From: JAAUTT01 sp963846585
Lineage (GTDB): Bacteria > Bacteroidota > Bacteroidia > Bacteroidales > JAAUTT01
Length of the DNA: 64,000 bases
Direction: 5' to 3'
Assembly: GCA_963846585.1 (NCBI GenBank)
Contig: CAWJWO010000015.1
Span: 496,001 to 560,000 of the forward strand
The translations under genes were made by a program, and so were the position numbers. This document shows, piece after piece, positions 63,933-64,000 of this stretch. Every line of letters starts with the position of its first letter. The first letter of the stretch is position 1. Below the pieces are notes generated by a model. It had not been told where the DNA came from. It ran no database searches and saw only the letters and a program-made list of their open reading frames with translations.

Positions 63933-64000
63933 TTTATATCATCAAAGCTCATATGGTTAGTAATATGTATAACTGATTACTTCGAATAGTTCAAATGATA

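Overview
The window is AT-rich DNA from a member of the Bacteroidota, most likely an anaerobic Bacteroidales/Marinilabiliales-type organism. The evidence is a type IX secretion (T9SS) sorting domain on a large surface protein, promoters of the TTG-N20-TAnnTTTG type, very few Shine-Dalgarno sequences, a Bacteroides-type (Lys-variant) 3-phosphoglycerate dehydrogenase, and chemotaxis genes with no flagellar genes nearby.

Layout. 1-4987: the left end of a nitrogen-fixation cluster on the minus strand. It holds a NifA-type activator, a sigma-54 promoter, nifH, the PII-like regulators nifI1 and nifI2, and a nifD cut by the window edge; this order is typical of anaerobic group II/III nitrogenases. 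5347-16872: a housekeeping block with a UPF0060 membrane protein, mnmA, a YceI protein, DUF1015-serA-serC, gcvT, a prohibitin-like protein, a PAS hybrid kinase and an rRNA-methylase-like enzyme. 16968-29650: a thirteen-gene, mostly overlapping chemotaxis-type operon on the minus strand (hybrid kinase, GAF/PAS membrane protein, cheB, cheD, a degenerate kinase, cheR, cheW, cheA, a CheY, STAS, a 607-residue helical protein and another receiver), with no recognisable methyl-accepting receptor. 29878-39820: a Crp/Fnr regulator, an M1 peptidase, PAP2 phosphatase with glycosyltransferases, clpB, a CsbD-like protein and a PfkB kinase, followed by tRNA-Leu(GAG). 40117-43442: a methyltransferase and a frameshifted GH3 glycosidase. 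43593-63932: a polysaccharide locus, almost all on the minus strand, interrupted by one plus-strand T9SS-exported beta-helix protein.

How the parts fit. The nif genes look nitrogen-regulated through sigma-54 and NifA, with NifI1/NifI2 controlling nitrogenase after translation. The polysaccharide locus contains the initiating sugar-phosphate transferase, glycosyltransferases, a nucleotide-sugar dehydrogenase, an amidotransferase (AsnB), a deacetylase, methyltransferases and an acyl-activating unit (AMP ligase plus free-standing acyl carrier protein plus PrmC-like methylase), so the product is probably an acidic, amidated and possibly acylated or methylated exopolysaccharide.

Most notable unexplained structures: (1) ATTRGTCA boxes spaced exactly 21 bp apart, four upstream of the beta-helix protein and three upstream of the sugar-transferase operon, each followed by a good Bacteroidota promoter; (2) a dispersed system of short (7-10 bp) word arrays in many intergenic gaps, which supply the stop codons of several genes, encode part of one signal peptide, and form a 43-bp inverted repeat between clpB and its convergent neighbour; (3) the receptor-less chemotaxis operon, whose two accessory kinases both have altered H-boxes and in which a long helical protein carries a CheZ-like DxxxQ motif.
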